Assembly: GCA_019510435.1 (NCBI GenBank)
Contig: JAEKKJ010000016.1
Location: forward strand, 62,001-126,000
From: Caulobacterales bacterium
GTDB lineage: Bacteria; Pseudomonadota; Alphaproteobacteria; Caulobacterales; Caulobacteraceae
DNA length: 64,000 bases
Direction: 5' to 3'
This document shows, one piece after another, positions 26,460-34,935 of this stretch (positions are counted from its first letter, which is position 1; the number at the start of each line of letters is the position of its first letter). The translations under genes were made by a program, and so were the position numbers. Under the pieces are notes generated by a model. It saw nothing but the letters and a program-made list of their open reading frames with translations. It made no database searches and was not told the DNA's origin.

Positions 26460-26846
26460 ATGACCTACGACAGCTATGCCGAAGACAAGACCATGCCGGC
26501 AGTGTGCTACGCGCTCTACCTGCTGGCCTTCGTGACCGGGATCACCGGCGTGGTCGGCGTCATCCTGGCCTATGCCCAGCAGGGGACGGCCGGGACGGTC
26601 ATGCGCAGCCACTACACCTTCCTGATCCGCACTTTCTGGATCGGCCTGGCGTGGATGGTCCTGGCGGGCGTGGTGCTGGCGGTGGGCATTCCGCTCAGCT
26701 TCATCCTGATCGGCATCCCGCTCTTGATCCTGGCCAAGCTGATGTTCGTCGTCGGGGCCGTCTGGTACGCCGTCCGCTGCATCCTGGGCCTGGTCTACCT
26801 GAACCGCGGCGAGGCCTATCCGCGGCCCTACGCGGTGCTGGCGTAG
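26460..26846 (+). CDS. DUF4870-like small membrane protein
   Basis: 128 residues from ATG 26460, with a GGAGG 10 bases upstream. Three to four membrane helices are visible. The YLLAFVTGITGVVGVILAYA start, HYTFLIRTFWIGLAW and a final VRCILGLVYLNRGEAYPRP are the usual DUF4870 pattern. Function unknown, inner membrane. Convergent with ilvE across a compound palindromic repeat. Confidence 0.78.
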   Translation: MTYDSYAEDKTMPAVCYALYLLAFVTGITGVVGVILAYAQQGTAGTVMRSHYTFLIRTFWIGLAWMVLAGVVLAVGIPLSFILIGIPLLILAKLMFVVGAVWYAVRCILGLVYLNRGEAYPRPYAVLA

Positions 26847-26850
26847 GCCC

Positions 26851-26995
26851 AATCCCTCCCCTTCATGGGGAGGGTGGCGCGAGCCGAAGGCGACGCGACG
26901 GGTGGGGAATAGTCGACTTGGCGCGGCGTCCGGTCGTGGCTTCCCCACCCTGCCCGCTGAAGGCGGGCTGTCCCTCCCCATAAAGGGGAGGGATT
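26851..26995. repeat. Compound palindromic repeat between convergent genes
   Basis: Two small hairpins: CCCTCCCC-TTCAT-GGGGAGGG (26854-26874) and CCCTCCCC-ATAAA-GGGGAGGG (26972-26992). The outer arms AATCCCTCCCC and GGGGAGGGATT also pair with each other, and GGTGGGGAA (26901-26909) pairs with TTCCCCACC (26941-26949). The whole is a dispersed intergenic element in appearance and probably a transcription terminator for both flanking genes. Confidence 0.8.
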
Positions 26996-26996
26996 T

Positions 26997-27884
26997 CTAT
27001 GCGGCCACCAGCTCGCGGCGGACCAGCTTGGCGTAGTCGTCCATCAGGCTGAGGGAGATGTTCCCCGGCTTGAAGCGGAACTCGCCGATCTCGCTGACCG
27101 GCGTCACCTCGGCGGCGGTGCCGACCACGAAGCACTCCGAGAAGCCCGACAATTCCTCCGGCAGGATATGGCGCTCCACCACCTCGAACCCCTTGTCGCG
27201 GGCCAGCTTCACCACCGTCTGGCGGGTGATGCCGTTCAGGAAGCAGTCCGGCAACGGCGTATGGATCACCCCGTCCTTGACGAAGAAGACGTTGGAGCCG
27301 GTGCTCTCCGCCACATAGCCGCGGTAGTCCAGCATCATGGCGTCGGTGTAGCCGGCCTTCTCCGCCGCATGCTTGGAGATGGTGCAGATCATGTAGAGGC
27401 CGGTGGCCTTGGCGTGGACCGGCTCGGTCTCGGGGCTGGGCCGCTTGTACTTGGCCCAGGTCAGGCGGATGCCCTTGGCGCGTTCCTCGGGCGAGAAGTA
27501 GCTGGGCCAGTCCCAGACCGCGATGGCCACATGGATCTTGGTGTTCTGGGCCGAGACCCCGATCATCTCCGAGCCGCGCCAAGCGAGCGGGCGGATGTAG
27601 GCGTCCGTCAGGCCGTTCCGGGCGCAGGTGTCCTTGCAGGCCTGGTCGATCTGGGCCACCGTGAACGGGATTTCGAAGTCCAGGATCCTCGCGGACTCGA
27701 ACAGCCGCTCCGTATGCGCCGTCAGCTCGAAGATCTCGCCCCCGTACATCCGCTCTCCCTCGAACACGGCCGACGCATAGTGCAGGCCGTGGGTGAGGAC
27801 GTGCACCTTCGCCTCGCGCCAGGGCACGAACTGACCGTCCAGCCAGATCCAACCGTCACGATCGTCGAAGGGAACGAGAGCCAT
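26997..27884 (-). CDS. ilvE: Branched-chain amino acid aminotransferase
   Basis: 295 residues. PLP-dependent class IV enzyme: the lysine in EPVHAKATGLYM is the cofactor-binding residue, with LDYRGYVAESTGSNVFFVKDG and GITRQTVVKLARDKG, EECFVVGTAAEVTPV-like late blocks. Catalyses the last step of Leu, Ile and Val synthesis. An AGGAGG ribosome binding site (27895-27900 on the complement) precedes the ATG at 27884. Divergent from the petP-like gene. Confidence 0.93.
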   Translation of the reverse strand: MALVPFDDRDGWIWLDGQFVPWREAKVHVLTHGLHYASAVFEGERMYGGEIFELTAHTERLFESARILDFEIPFTVAQIDQACKDTCARNGLTDAYIRPLAWRGSEMIGVSAQNTKIHVAIAVWDWPSYFSPEERAKGIRLTWAKYKRPSPETEPVHAKATGLYMICTISKHAAEKAGYTDAMMLDYRGYVAESTGSNVFFVKDGVIHTPLPDCFLNGITRQTVVKLARDKGFEVVERHILPEELSGFSECFVVGTAAEVTPVSEIGEFRFKPGNISLSLMDDYAKLVRRELVAA

Positions 27885-27991
27885 GAGGGGGAAACCTCCT
27901 TTCGCAGACGCCCCTTGAACCCGCGCGGGCGCGGTACGTCAAACGAATTGGCCCCCAAACCGACGCATCGGCGGCGGCAGGCGGCCGCCTG

Positions 27992-28480
27992 GTGAGCGGG
28001 CCCGCCGATCCGCGGCTGATCCTGCGCGAGGACGAGCTGGACGCCGGGCTGGAGCTGATGCTGCTGGCCGAGGCTTCGCTGTGGGCGGCGGTGGACCAGG
28101 GGCTGGAGGCCGAGGGCCTGGGCCTCGGCCGCTCGCACTGGCGCGCGACCTTCCTGCTGCGCCGCCGGCCGGGCATCGGGGTGCAGGAGCTGGCCCATCT
28201 CACCAGCCTGTCGAAACAGGCGGCCAGCCGCATCCTGGTGGACCTGGCCGGCAAGGGCCTGGTGGAGAAGCAGGCCGGCGACCTGGACGGCCGCCGCCGC
28301 TCGGCCGCCCTGACCGCCCGTGGCGAGGCGTTCGAGGCTGCGATCAGCGAGCGCCTGCGCAGCCAGCTCACCCGGGCCTATCGCACCGGCGGGCTGGACG
28401 GCGTGGCCGGGGCGCGCGCCATATTGGCGGCCATGGCCGGTGGCCGGATGCGAAGCCCCATGGGAAGCGGAGGTCGCTGA
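27992..28480 (+). CDS. petP: MarR family transcriptional regulator, PetP-like
   Basis: 162 residues from GTG 27992. Winged helix-turn-helix of about residues 35-115: GIGVQELAHLTSLSKQAASRILVDL (recognition helix) and KQAGDLDGRRRSAALTARGE (wing). The short final Gly/Arg tail is unstructured. In Rhodobacter capsulatus, a MarR-type petP precedes the OmpR-type petR, the same order seen here with a one-base overlap (TGATG). The name is therefore by synteny; PetP-specific function is inference. Confidence 0.8.
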   Translation: MSGPADPRLILREDELDAGLELMLLAEASLWAAVDQGLEAEGLGLGRSHWRATFLLRRRPGIGVQELAHLTSLSKQAASRILVDLAGKGLVEKQAGDLDGRRRSAALTARGEAFEAAISERLRSQLTRAYRTGGLDGVAGARAILAAMAGGRMRSPMGSGGR

Positions 28481-29187
28481 TGAGCCTGTCGGACGCCCCG
28501 CCGCGCGGCCGCCACCTGCTGGTGGTGGACGACGACGACCGCATCCGCGACCTCTTGAAGGAGTACCTGACCCGCGCGGGCTTCCGGGTGACGGCGGCGT
28601 CGGGCGGCGCGCCCGCGCGGCGGCTGCTGGCCACCCTGGACTTCGACCTGGCGGTGTTCGACGTGATGATGCCGGGCGAGGACGGCTTTTCCCTGACCCG
28701 CTGGCTGCGCGAGCAGCGCGGCTCGCCGGGGCGCACCCCGGTGCTGATCCTCACCGCCAAGGGCGGCGCCGGTGATCGGATCGAGGGGCTGAAGCTGGGC
28801 GCCGACGACTACCTCGGCAAGCCGTTCGAGCCCGAGGAGCTGTTGCTGCGCATCGAGGCCATCCTGCGCCGCGGCGCGGATCGCCCGGCCGCAGGCGGGC
28901 CGCTGTCGCTGGGCCGCTGCGCCTTCGACGCCGAGCGCGGCGAGCTGACCTGCGCCGGCGAGCCGGTGCGCCTCACCGAGGCGGAGGTGAGCCTCCTGCG
29001 CCAGCTGGCCCGCACGCCCCACGAGCCCGTCGACCGGCTGGAGCTGGCCCGCGACTCCGTCGACCCCTCCGGCCGCGCGGTGGACGTGCAGGTCACGCGG
29101 CTTCGGCGTAAGATCGAGGACGATCCCAAGGCGCCGCGCTACCTGCAGACGGTCCGCGGCGTCGGCTATCGCCTGGCGCCGGACTGA
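28480..29187 (+). CDS. petR: OmpR-family response regulator, PetR-like
   Basis: 235 residues from ATG 28480, with GGAGG upstream. Receiver domain (about 12-125) has acidic pocket DDDD near residues 17-20, phosphoacceptor Asp61 (FDVMMPGEDG) and Lys in ILTAKGG; the C-terminal winged helix (about 140-235) contains DVQVTRLRRKIEDDPKAPRYLQTVRGVGYRL. PetR controls photosynthetic or respiratory genes in Rhodobacter; here it may act on envelope or respiratory genes. It is followed by a sensor kinase gene. Confidence 0.88.
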   Translation: MSLSDAPPRGRHLLVVDDDDRIRDLLKEYLTRAGFRVTAASGGAPARRLLATLDFDLAVFDVMMPGEDGFSLTRWLREQRGSPGRTPVLILTAKGGAGDRIEGLKLGADDYLGKPFEPEELLLRIEAILRRGADRPAAGGPLSLGRCAFDAERGELTCAGEPVRLTEAEVSLLRQLARTPHEPVDRLELARDSVDPSGRAVDVQVTRLRRKIEDDPKAPRYLQTVRGVGYRLAPD

Positions 29188-29206
29188 TGAGCGACAGATC
29201 GCAGAT

Positions 29207-29234
29207 GTTCCTCTCCCATTCATGGGAGAGGAAC
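29207..29234 (+). repeat. Perfect palindrome containing the ribosome binding site of the downstream kinase gene
   Basis: Arms GTTCCTCTCCCAT (29207-29219) and ATGGGAGAGGAAC (29222-29234) are perfectly complementary with a two-base loop. The right arm carries the GGAG/GAGG Shine-Dalgarno sequence for the ATG at 29238, so mRNA folding would hide it. The element lies between the response regulator stop and the sensor kinase start. Related cores occur at 26854-26874 and 56383-56401. Confidence 0.8.
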
Positions 29235-29237
29235 TAG

Positions 29238-30602
29238 ATGAAACTCCCGTCTTCCGGACGGGTGTTCGTCCGCTGGCTCAAGCGGCGGCTGCCCAGCACG
29301 CTGTTCGGGCGCTCGCTGCTGATCATCATCCTGCCCGTGGCCCTGATGCAGATCGCGGTCACCTACGTCTTCTTCGACGCTCACTGGCAGACCGTGACCA
29401 GCCGCCTCTCCGAGGGCCTAGCGGGCGACATCGCCTGGGCGGTGGAGAGCTACAACGACGACCCGACCCCCGACAGTTTCGCGCGCCTGTCGCAGCGGGC
29501 CGAGGACTCTATGAGCCTCTCCATCGCCCTGCAGCCTGGCCGCAAGCTGCCGGCCAGCCGCCGCGACGCGCCGGCCCTGGTCGAGCCCTTCTTCGCCCCC
29601 ATCGACCGCTCGCTGCAGCGGGCGCTCAACGAGCGGCTGGACGCGCCCTTCTGGTTCGACACCACCCGCTACCCGGCCTATGTCGACATCCGCGTGGCGG
29701 TGAAGGGCGGGGTCATGCGCGTGCTGGCTCCCCGCGACCGGGCCTTCGCCACCCAGGGCCACATCTTCGTCCTGTGGATGACCGTGGCCACGGTGCTGCT
29801 GACCGCCGTGGCCGTGCTCTTCATCCGCAACCAGGTGCGCGCCATCGAGCGGCTGGCCAATGCGGCGGAGGCGTTCGGGCGCGGCGCAGACGTGCCGGCC
29901 TTCAAGCCGCACGGCGCCAAGGAGGTCCGCGCCGCCGCCACCGCCTTCCTCGACATGCGCGGCCGCATCCAGCGCCACATCGAGCAGCGCACCGCCCTGC
30001 TGGCCTCGGTGAGCCACGACCTGCGCACGCCGCTCACCCGCCTGAAGCTGACCCTGGCGCTCGCCGAGCCCAACAGCCGAACCGTGGAAATGAAGCGCGA
30101 CCTGTCCGAGATGGAGCACATGATCGACGAGTACCTGGCCTTCGCCCGCGGCGAGGGCGGGGAGGCCAGTGAGCCGGTGCGCGTGCGCCCGCTGATCGAG
30201 GCGGTGTGCGAGGGGGCGGTGCGCCTGGGCGCCCAGGTCAAGGTCAGCGCCGATCCGAACCTCACCGCCACGGTGCGGCCCAACGCCCTGCGCCGGGCGA
30301 TCTCGAACCTGGTGATGAACGCGGCGGCCCACGGCGAGCGGGTGGAGGTCGCGGCCCGCCGGCTGCCCAGCGGCGGCCTCGAGATCGCCGTCGACGACGA
30401 CGGCCCGGGCATCGCGGCCGAGCACTATGAGGAGGCGTTCAAGGCCTTCGCGCGGCTGGACGAGAGCCGCAACCAGAACAGCAAGGGCGTCGGCCTGGGC
30501 CTGGCCATCGCCCGCGACGTCGCCCGCGGCCATGGCGGCGACATCGTGCTGAGCCGCTCGCCCCTGGGCGGCCTGCGCGCGGTGGTGCGGCTGCCGGCTT
30601 GA
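29238..30602 (+). CDS. Two-component sensor histidine kinase, EnvZ-type
   Basis: 454 residues. Two membrane helices (about 24-46 and 176-197) frame a periplasmic sensor loop of 130 residues. HAMP domain about 198-250, then HisKA with ASVSHDLRTPLTRLKL (phosphoacceptor His260), N-box RRAISNLVMNAAAH, G1 VDDDGPGIAAE and G2 KGVGLGLAIARDVARGHGG. EnvZ-like in layout. Probably partners with the response regulator 50 bases upstream. Its ribosome binding site is in a palindrome. Confidence 0.92.
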   Translation: MKLPSSGRVFVRWLKRRLPSTLFGRSLLIIILPVALMQIAVTYVFFDAHWQTVTSRLSEGLAGDIAWAVESYNDDPTPDSFARLSQRAEDSMSLSIALQPGRKLPASRRDAPALVEPFFAPIDRSLQRALNERLDAPFWFDTTRYPAYVDIRVAVKGGVMRVLAPRDRAFATQGHIFVLWMTVATVLLTAVAVLFIRNQVRAIERLANAAEAFGRGADVPAFKPHGAKEVRAAATAFLDMRGRIQRHIEQRTALLASVSHDLRTPLTRLKLTLALAEPNSRTVEMKRDLSEMEHMIDEYLAFARGEGGEASEPVRVRPLIEAVCEGAVRLGAQVKVSADPNLTATVRPNALRRAISNLVMNAAAHGERVEVAARRLPSGGLEIAVDDDGPGIAAEHYEEAFKAFARLDESRNQNSKGVGLGLAIARDVARGHGGDIVLSRSPLGGLRAVVRLPA

Positions 30603-30688
30603 CCGCGGCGCCATCTGGCCCGAACAGCGTTCATCCAGCATTCAGCGCGGCCGCCGCCAGCTTGGCCGTCAACGATCGGAGCCGAAAG

Positions 30689-31108
30689 ATGCGCGTCCTT
30701 CTCCTCGCCGCCGCCCTCGCCTGCGCCGCCGCGCCCGCGCTGGCCGCCGATCCGGTGGAGGGCGAATGGCTCACCCAGAGCGGCAGCGCCAAGGTCCGGA
30801 TCGCCCCCTGTGCGAACCAGCCCGAGCGCATGTGCGGCGCGCTCGCCTGGTTCCGCAACCCGGCCGACGCCAAGGCCCTGGACGACCACAACCCGAACGC
30901 CGCCCTGAAGTCGCGGACCATGCTGGGCCTGCCGATGATCTGGGGCTTCAAGCCCGCGGGCCCGGGCCATTGGACGGGCGGCAAGATCTACGATCCGCAG
31001 AGCGGCAAGACCTATGACTCCAAGCTCACCGCGAACGGCGACGGCACGCTGAAGGTGGAAGGCTGCATCCTGATGATCTGCCAGGCCCAGACCTGGCGGA
31101 AGGGTTAG
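30689..31108 (+). CDS. DUF2147 family secreted protein
   Basis: 139 residues from ATG 30689; signal peptide MRVLLLAAALACAAAPALA. Mature part: GEWLTQSGSAKVRIAPC, a Cys pair, CGALAWFRNP, then GGKIYDPQSGKTYDSKLT and EGCILMICQAQTW. These are the DUF2147 landmarks. Function unknown; periplasmic or secreted. Its stop overlaps the convergent proC stop by four bases. Confidence 0.85.
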   Translation: MRVLLLAAALACAAAPALAADPVEGEWLTQSGSAKVRIAPCANQPERMCGALAWFRNPADAKALDDHNPNAALKSRTMLGLPMIWGFKPAGPGHWTGGKIYDPQSGKTYDSKLTANGDGTLKVEGCILMICQAQTWRKG

Positions 31109-31902
31109 CCGCCCAGTTCCTTGGAGCGGCGCACGGCGGCGGCGACGGCCTCCTTCAGCAGCGGCTCCAGACCGGCCGCGCACATCAGCACCTCGAGCGC
31201 GGCCTGGGTGGTGCCGCCGGGCGAGGTGACCTGGCGGCGCAGCTCCGCCGGCTCTTCGCCGCCCTGCGCCAGCAGCGCCGCCGCCCCGGTGAGGGTCGAC
31301 CGCGCCAGCCGCTTGGCGTCCTTGGGCGAGAGGCCGGCCGCCACGCCGGCGGCCTCCAACGCCTCGATGAAGGCGTAGAGATAGGCCGGCGCCGAGCCTG
31401 AGACAGCGGTCGCCGCGTGCATCAGGGCCTCGTCGGTGAGGTCGACCACCGCGCCCAGCGGCTCGAACAGCGCATGCGCCCGGGCCAGGGCCGCGGGCTC
31501 GTCGGCATAGAGGCTCGCCGTGCCTTGGCCGATGGCGGCGGCGGTGGTGGGCATCACCCGCGCCACACAGCGCCCGCCGAACTCGCGCGAGATGTCGGCC
31601 GAGCGCACGCCGGCCGCGATGGAGACGATCACCGCCCCGGACGCCAGCCACGGCGAGGCCTCGGCCGCCGCCCCACGCCACAGCTGCGGCTTGACGGCCA
31701 GCACCACCGTGGCGGCCTGGGCGAGTTCGGCATCGTCAGGGTTGAGCCGCGCCCCGGCCCGCTCCGCCGCCAGCGCCGCCGGGCCCGGCTGCGGATCGCG
31801 GATCATCAGGTCCGAGCCCTGGAAGGCGCCGGCCCGCAGCCAGCCCTCGACCATGGCCCCGCCCATGCGGCCGCACCCGAGCATCAGGATCGGTGTGATC
31901 AT
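31105..31902 (-). CDS. proC: Pyrroline-5-carboxylate reductase
   Basis: 265 residues. NAD(P)H-dependent last step of proline synthesis. The Rossmann fold starts LMLGCGRMGGAMVEGWL; middle VVLAVKPQLWRGAA; C-terminal TAVSGSAPAYLYAFIEAL and TLTGAAALLAQGGEEPAELRRQVTSPGGTTQAALE are the substrate-binding signature. The gene starts at ATG 31902. Followed by the YbjN-like gene on the same strand 44 bases upstream in transcription. Confidence 0.95.
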   Translation of the reverse strand: MITPILMLGCGRMGGAMVEGWLRAGAFQGSDLMIRDPQPGPAALAAERAGARLNPDDAELAQAATVVLAVKPQLWRGAAAEASPWLASGAVIVSIAAGVRSADISREFGGRCVARVMPTTAAAIGQGTASLYADEPAALARAHALFEPLGAVVDLTDEALMHAATAVSGSAPAYLYAFIEALEAAGVAAGLSPKDAKRLARSTLTGAAALLAQGGEEPAELRRQVTSPGGTTQAALEVLMCAAGLEPLLKEAVAAAVRRSKELGG

Positions 31903-31949
31903 GGGCGTGCTTTAACGGCCCGCCCCGCCGGACGCCACCGGCTCTTGAC

Positions 31950-32453
31950 CTAGGCTTCGCCCACCGTCTCGAACATGCAGGCGGCGATGGCTTCCTGCGG
32001 GGTCTTGGCGCCGCGCAGGAGGAAGTCGAACGCCGGCAGGAAGCGGTCGGCGGCCTCGACCGCCACGTCGATCATCGCGGCCGCCTGGGCCAGGCTGGGC
32101 TGCTCGCCGGTCATCAGGGCCATGCCGTGCCGGAACACCACCTCGCCCTCGTCCCACAGCTCGAAGTGGCCGAGCCAGACGCGCGGGTTGATGGTGGCGA
32201 TCAGCTCCTGGGCGACCTGGCGCTGGGTCTCCGGCACCGCGAGGTCCATGGAGAGGCACAGCTGCAGGGTGTCGCCCTCGGGCCGCCAGGCGAACCAGAG
32301 CTCGTAGTCCTTCCAGTCACCGGCCAGGCTGAAGGCGAGGTCGCCGTCTTCCGTCCGATCGAAGGGTAGATTTTCCGCGGTCAGGACGTGCTCGACGACG
32401 TCCAGGGGATCGTTGGCGAGGATGACGCTGTCGTCGGCCTGGGAGGTGTCCAT
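31950..32453 (-). CDS. YbjN domain-containing protein
   Basis: 167 residues from ATG 32453, with AAAGGGG upstream; a TTG at 32456 is an alternative. The repeat of two alpha-beta halves, NDPLDVVEHVLTAENLPFDRTEDGDLAFSL and later NPRVWLGHFELWDEGEVVFRHGM, fits YbjN/type III chaperone-like fold proteins found in many alphaproteobacteria. Role unknown. Gene lies between ubiK and proC, all on the minus strand. Confidence 0.83.
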   Translation of the reverse strand: MDTSQADDSVILANDPLDVVEHVLTAENLPFDRTEDGDLAFSLAGDWKDYELWFAWRPEGDTLQLCLSMDLAVPETQRQVAQELIATINPRVWLGHFELWDEGEVVFRHGMALMTGEQPSLAQAAAMIDVAVEAADRFLPAFDFLLRGAKTPQEAIAACMFETVGEA

Positions 32454-32592
32454 CAAGACCCCTTTCGACTCGGACGGAGAACGGAACGCCGCCCCCGAAT
32501 CGTCCGCATTTGGGACCCTAAACCGTTTCTCGCAGGGTGTGTCAGCGAGTTCTTGTGGGGGGCGAACCGCGTTCGCGTGGCGCGCACAATGC

Positions 32593-32841
32593 TCACGTGG
32601 GCTTGGCGGCCTTGCGGGCCGGCTTCGGCGCCTTGAGGGCCTCGATCTCGGCGCGCAGGGCGGCGACCTCGGCCTTCAGCGCGTCCAGCTCGTCGCGGCG
32701 CACCAGGTCCAGCTCGGCCGCCAGCCGGTCGCTCTGGCTGCGGAAGGCGGCCTTGGCCTCGTCGCCCGCGGCCTGCGCCAGCCCCATGGCGGCGGTGGTC
32801 AACTTGGCGATCTCGTCGAGGATCGGATTTTGGGTCTGCAT
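32593..32841 (-). CDS. ubiK: Ubiquinone biosynthesis accessory factor UbiK
   Basis: 82 residues. Short amphipathic helix (MQTQNPILDEIAKLTTAAMG) followed by a coiled coil (LDLVRRDELDALKAEVAALRAEIEALK) and a basic C-terminal tail, exactly the BMFP/UbiK layout. UbiK helps ubiquinone assembly at the membrane. Divergent from lgt with 113 bases between starts. Confidence 0.85.
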   Translation of the reverse strand: MQTQNPILDEIAKLTTAAMGLAQAAGDEAKAAFRSQSDRLAAELDLVRRDELDALKAEVAALRAEIEALKAPKPARKAAKPT

Positions 32842-32954
32842 TCCTGTCTTTCGGGCGTCGGGGGTCCGCTCAGCCTCCTATATGGCGTCTATGGGGGTGA
32901 AAGCGAAGGCCTTCTCGTCTAAGTCCCCTGCTGAACGCCGGAGTCGCCCGCCCA

Positions 32955-33878
32955 GTGCCGCCCGCCCACTATCTGACCTTCCCCAACTTCGATCCCATCC
33001 TCGTCCACCTCGGGCCGTTCGCGATCCGCTGGTACGCCCTGGCCTATATCTCGGGTATCCTTCTGGGGTGGCGTTATGCCACGGGCCTGCTGAAGAACGC
33101 GCGGCTGTGGACCCACCGCCCACCGCCCTTTTCGCCGGAGCAGATGGACGACCTGGTGCTGTGGATCGCCATCGGCGTGATCGGCGGCGGCCGGCTGGGC
33201 GACGTCATCTTCTACAACCCGACCATCATCTGGCGCGACCCGCTGGAGATCCTGAAGGTCTGGAACGGCGGGATGAGCTTCCACGGCGGGGTGATCGGCG
33301 TCGCCATCGCCATGACCATCTTCGCCTGGAAGAACCGGCTGGACCTCCTGCGCATGGCCGACGTGGTCTGCGCGGCCTATCCGATCGGCCACTTCCTGGG
33401 GCGCATCGCCAACTTCATCAACGGCGAGCTGTGGGGCCGGCCCACGGACCTTCCGTGGGGCATGGTGTTCTGCAACCAGCAGATCCAACGATCCTACGGC
33501 TACTGCCCGGCGGGCCTGGCGCCGCGCCATCCCAGCCAGCTGTACGAGGCCTTCTTCGAGGGGCTGGTGCTGTTCCTGATCCTGCGCTGGGCGACGCACC
33601 GGGCGAAGCTGGGCAACCGGCGGGGCGTGGTGGTGGGGATCTTCCTTGCCTTCTACGGCGCCTTCCGCATCGCCATCGAGAACCTGCGCGAGCCGGACTC
33701 CTGGATGCCGCAGTTCCCGCTTGGCCTGACCATGGGAATGATGCTGTCGACGCCGATGCTGATCGTCGGGCTGTACCTGATCTGGCGCGGCATGCGCGAG
33801 CCGCTGCCGCCGGCCCTCCCCGCCCGGGCGGAGGCCGCGACGCCGGCGGACGGGACGCCCGCGCCCAAGTCCGCGTGA
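32955..33878 (+). CDS. lgt: Prolipoprotein diacylglyceryl transferase
   Basis: 307 residues from GTG 32955. Seven membrane helices. The family signature GRIANFINGELWGRPTDLPW is present, with essential residues in the FHGGVIG (His) and RIANFING regions. It attaches diacylglycerol to lipobox Cys of exported lipoproteins, the first step of lipoprotein maturation (a lipobox protein is encoded nearby at 37276). The stop overlaps the midA start by four bases. Confidence 0.96.
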   Translation: MPPAHYLTFPNFDPILVHLGPFAIRWYALAYISGILLGWRYATGLLKNARLWTHRPPPFSPEQMDDLVLWIAIGVIGGGRLGDVIFYNPTIIWRDPLEILKVWNGGMSFHGGVIGVAIAMTIFAWKNRLDLLRMADVVCAAYPIGHFLGRIANFINGELWGRPTDLPWGMVFCNQQIQRSYGYCPAGLAPRHPSQLYEAFFEGLVLFLILRWATHRAKLGNRRGVVVGIFLAFYGAFRIAIENLREPDSWMPQFPLGLTMGMMLSTPMLIVGLYLIWRGMREPLPPALPARAEAATPADGTPAPKSA

Positions 33879-34930
33879 GCGGATCCCTGCGCGATCGGCT
33901 GGCGGCGGAGATCGCCCAGACCGGGCCGCTGACGATCGCCCAGTACATGACCGCCTGCCTGCACGATCCGCAGCACGGCTACTACGCCACGCGGCCGGCG
34001 CTGGGCCCCGCCGGCGACTTCGTCACCGCGCCCCTGGTCAGCCAGATGTTCGGCGAGCTGATCGGCGTCTGGGCGGCCTCGGCCTGGCGGCTGATGGACG
34101 AGCCGGCGCAGGTGCGCCTGGTTGAGATGGGCCCCGGCGACGGGACGCTGATGAGCGACCTGCTGCGCGCCGCACGCGCCCTGCCCGGCTTCCTGGAGGC
34201 GGCGGACATCTGGCTGGTGGAGACCTCTGGGCCGCTGGAGGCGCTGCAGGCCGAGCGGCTGGGCCAGGCCGTGCGCTGGGCGCGGACGCTGGACGAGGTT
34301 CCGGGCGGCGCGCCCCTGCTGCTGGTGGCCAACGAGCTCCTGGACTGCCTGCCCGCCCGCCAGTTCGTGCGCATGGCCACCGGCTGGGCCGAGCAGGTGG
34401 TGGCGGTCGGGGCCGATGGCGGCCTGCAGTTCGCTCGGGTCCCCGCGCCGGTGCAGCTGCCCGACGCGCGCGAGGGCGTGGTGCTGGAGCGCTCGGGCGC
34501 GCAGGAAGCGCTGGGCGCGGCCCTGGGCCAGCGGCTGGTGCGCGACGGCGGAGCGGCCCTGCTCATCGACTACGGCCACGACCAGCCCGGCTTCGGCGAC
34601 ACGCTGCAGGCCCTGCGCCGGCACGAGAAGGTGGACCCCCTGGCCTGTCCAGGCGAGGCGGACCTCACCGTCCATGCCGACTTCCCGGCGGTGATGGCCG
34701 CCGCCGAGCGCGAGGGCGCGGCCGCCGCGATCCTCACCCAGGCCCAGTTCCTGGCGCGGATGGGGATCGGCGAGCGCGCCGAAGCCCTGGTCGCCGCGCA
34801 TCCGGACAAGACCGGCGTGATCGGCCGCCAGCTGCACCGCCTGGTCGGCGGCGACCAGATGGGCGACCTCTTCAAGGCCTGCTGCCTCCACGCGCCCGAC
34901 TGGATCCCGCCGGCGTTTGAGGAGGATTGA
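33875..34930 (+). CDS. Class I SAM-dependent methyltransferase, MidA/NDUFAF7 family
   Basis: 351 residues from GTG 33875. Family blocks: QYMTACLHDPQHGYYATRP, GDFVTAPLVSQMFGELIGVW and the SAM motif VEMGPGDGTLMSDLLR, then ANELLDCLPARQF. The mitochondrial relative methylates an Arg in complex I subunit NDUFS2; the bacterial role is inferred to be similar but unproven. In an operon with lgt (overlap) and pgeF. Confidence 0.9.
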   Translation: MSGSLRDRLAAEIAQTGPLTIAQYMTACLHDPQHGYYATRPALGPAGDFVTAPLVSQMFGELIGVWAASAWRLMDEPAQVRLVEMGPGDGTLMSDLLRAARALPGFLEAADIWLVETSGPLEALQAERLGQAVRWARTLDEVPGGAPLLLVANELLDCLPARQFVRMATGWAEQVVAVGADGGLQFARVPAPVQLPDAREGVVLERSGAQEALGAALGQRLVRDGGAALLIDYGHDQPGFGDTLQALRRHEKVDPLACPGEADLTVHADFPAVMAAAEREGAAAAILTQAQFLARMGIGERAEALVAAHPDKTGVIGRQLHRLVGGDQMGDLFKACCLHAPDWIPPAFEED

Positions 34931-34935
34931 CCGCC

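Noticed and set aside
28081..28480. N-terminal extension of the response regulator into the MarR gene
   Set aside because: The extension is Gly/Arg/Pro-rich without family match; ATG 28480 has its own GGAGG and gives the standard receiver start.
32537..34930. One long plus-strand frame running through ubiK and lgt into the MidA gene
   Set aside because: Only the part from GTG 33875 is conserved; the upstream part is a shadow of ubiK and lgt in another frame, and GTG 33875 overlaps the lgt stop as in coupled genes.
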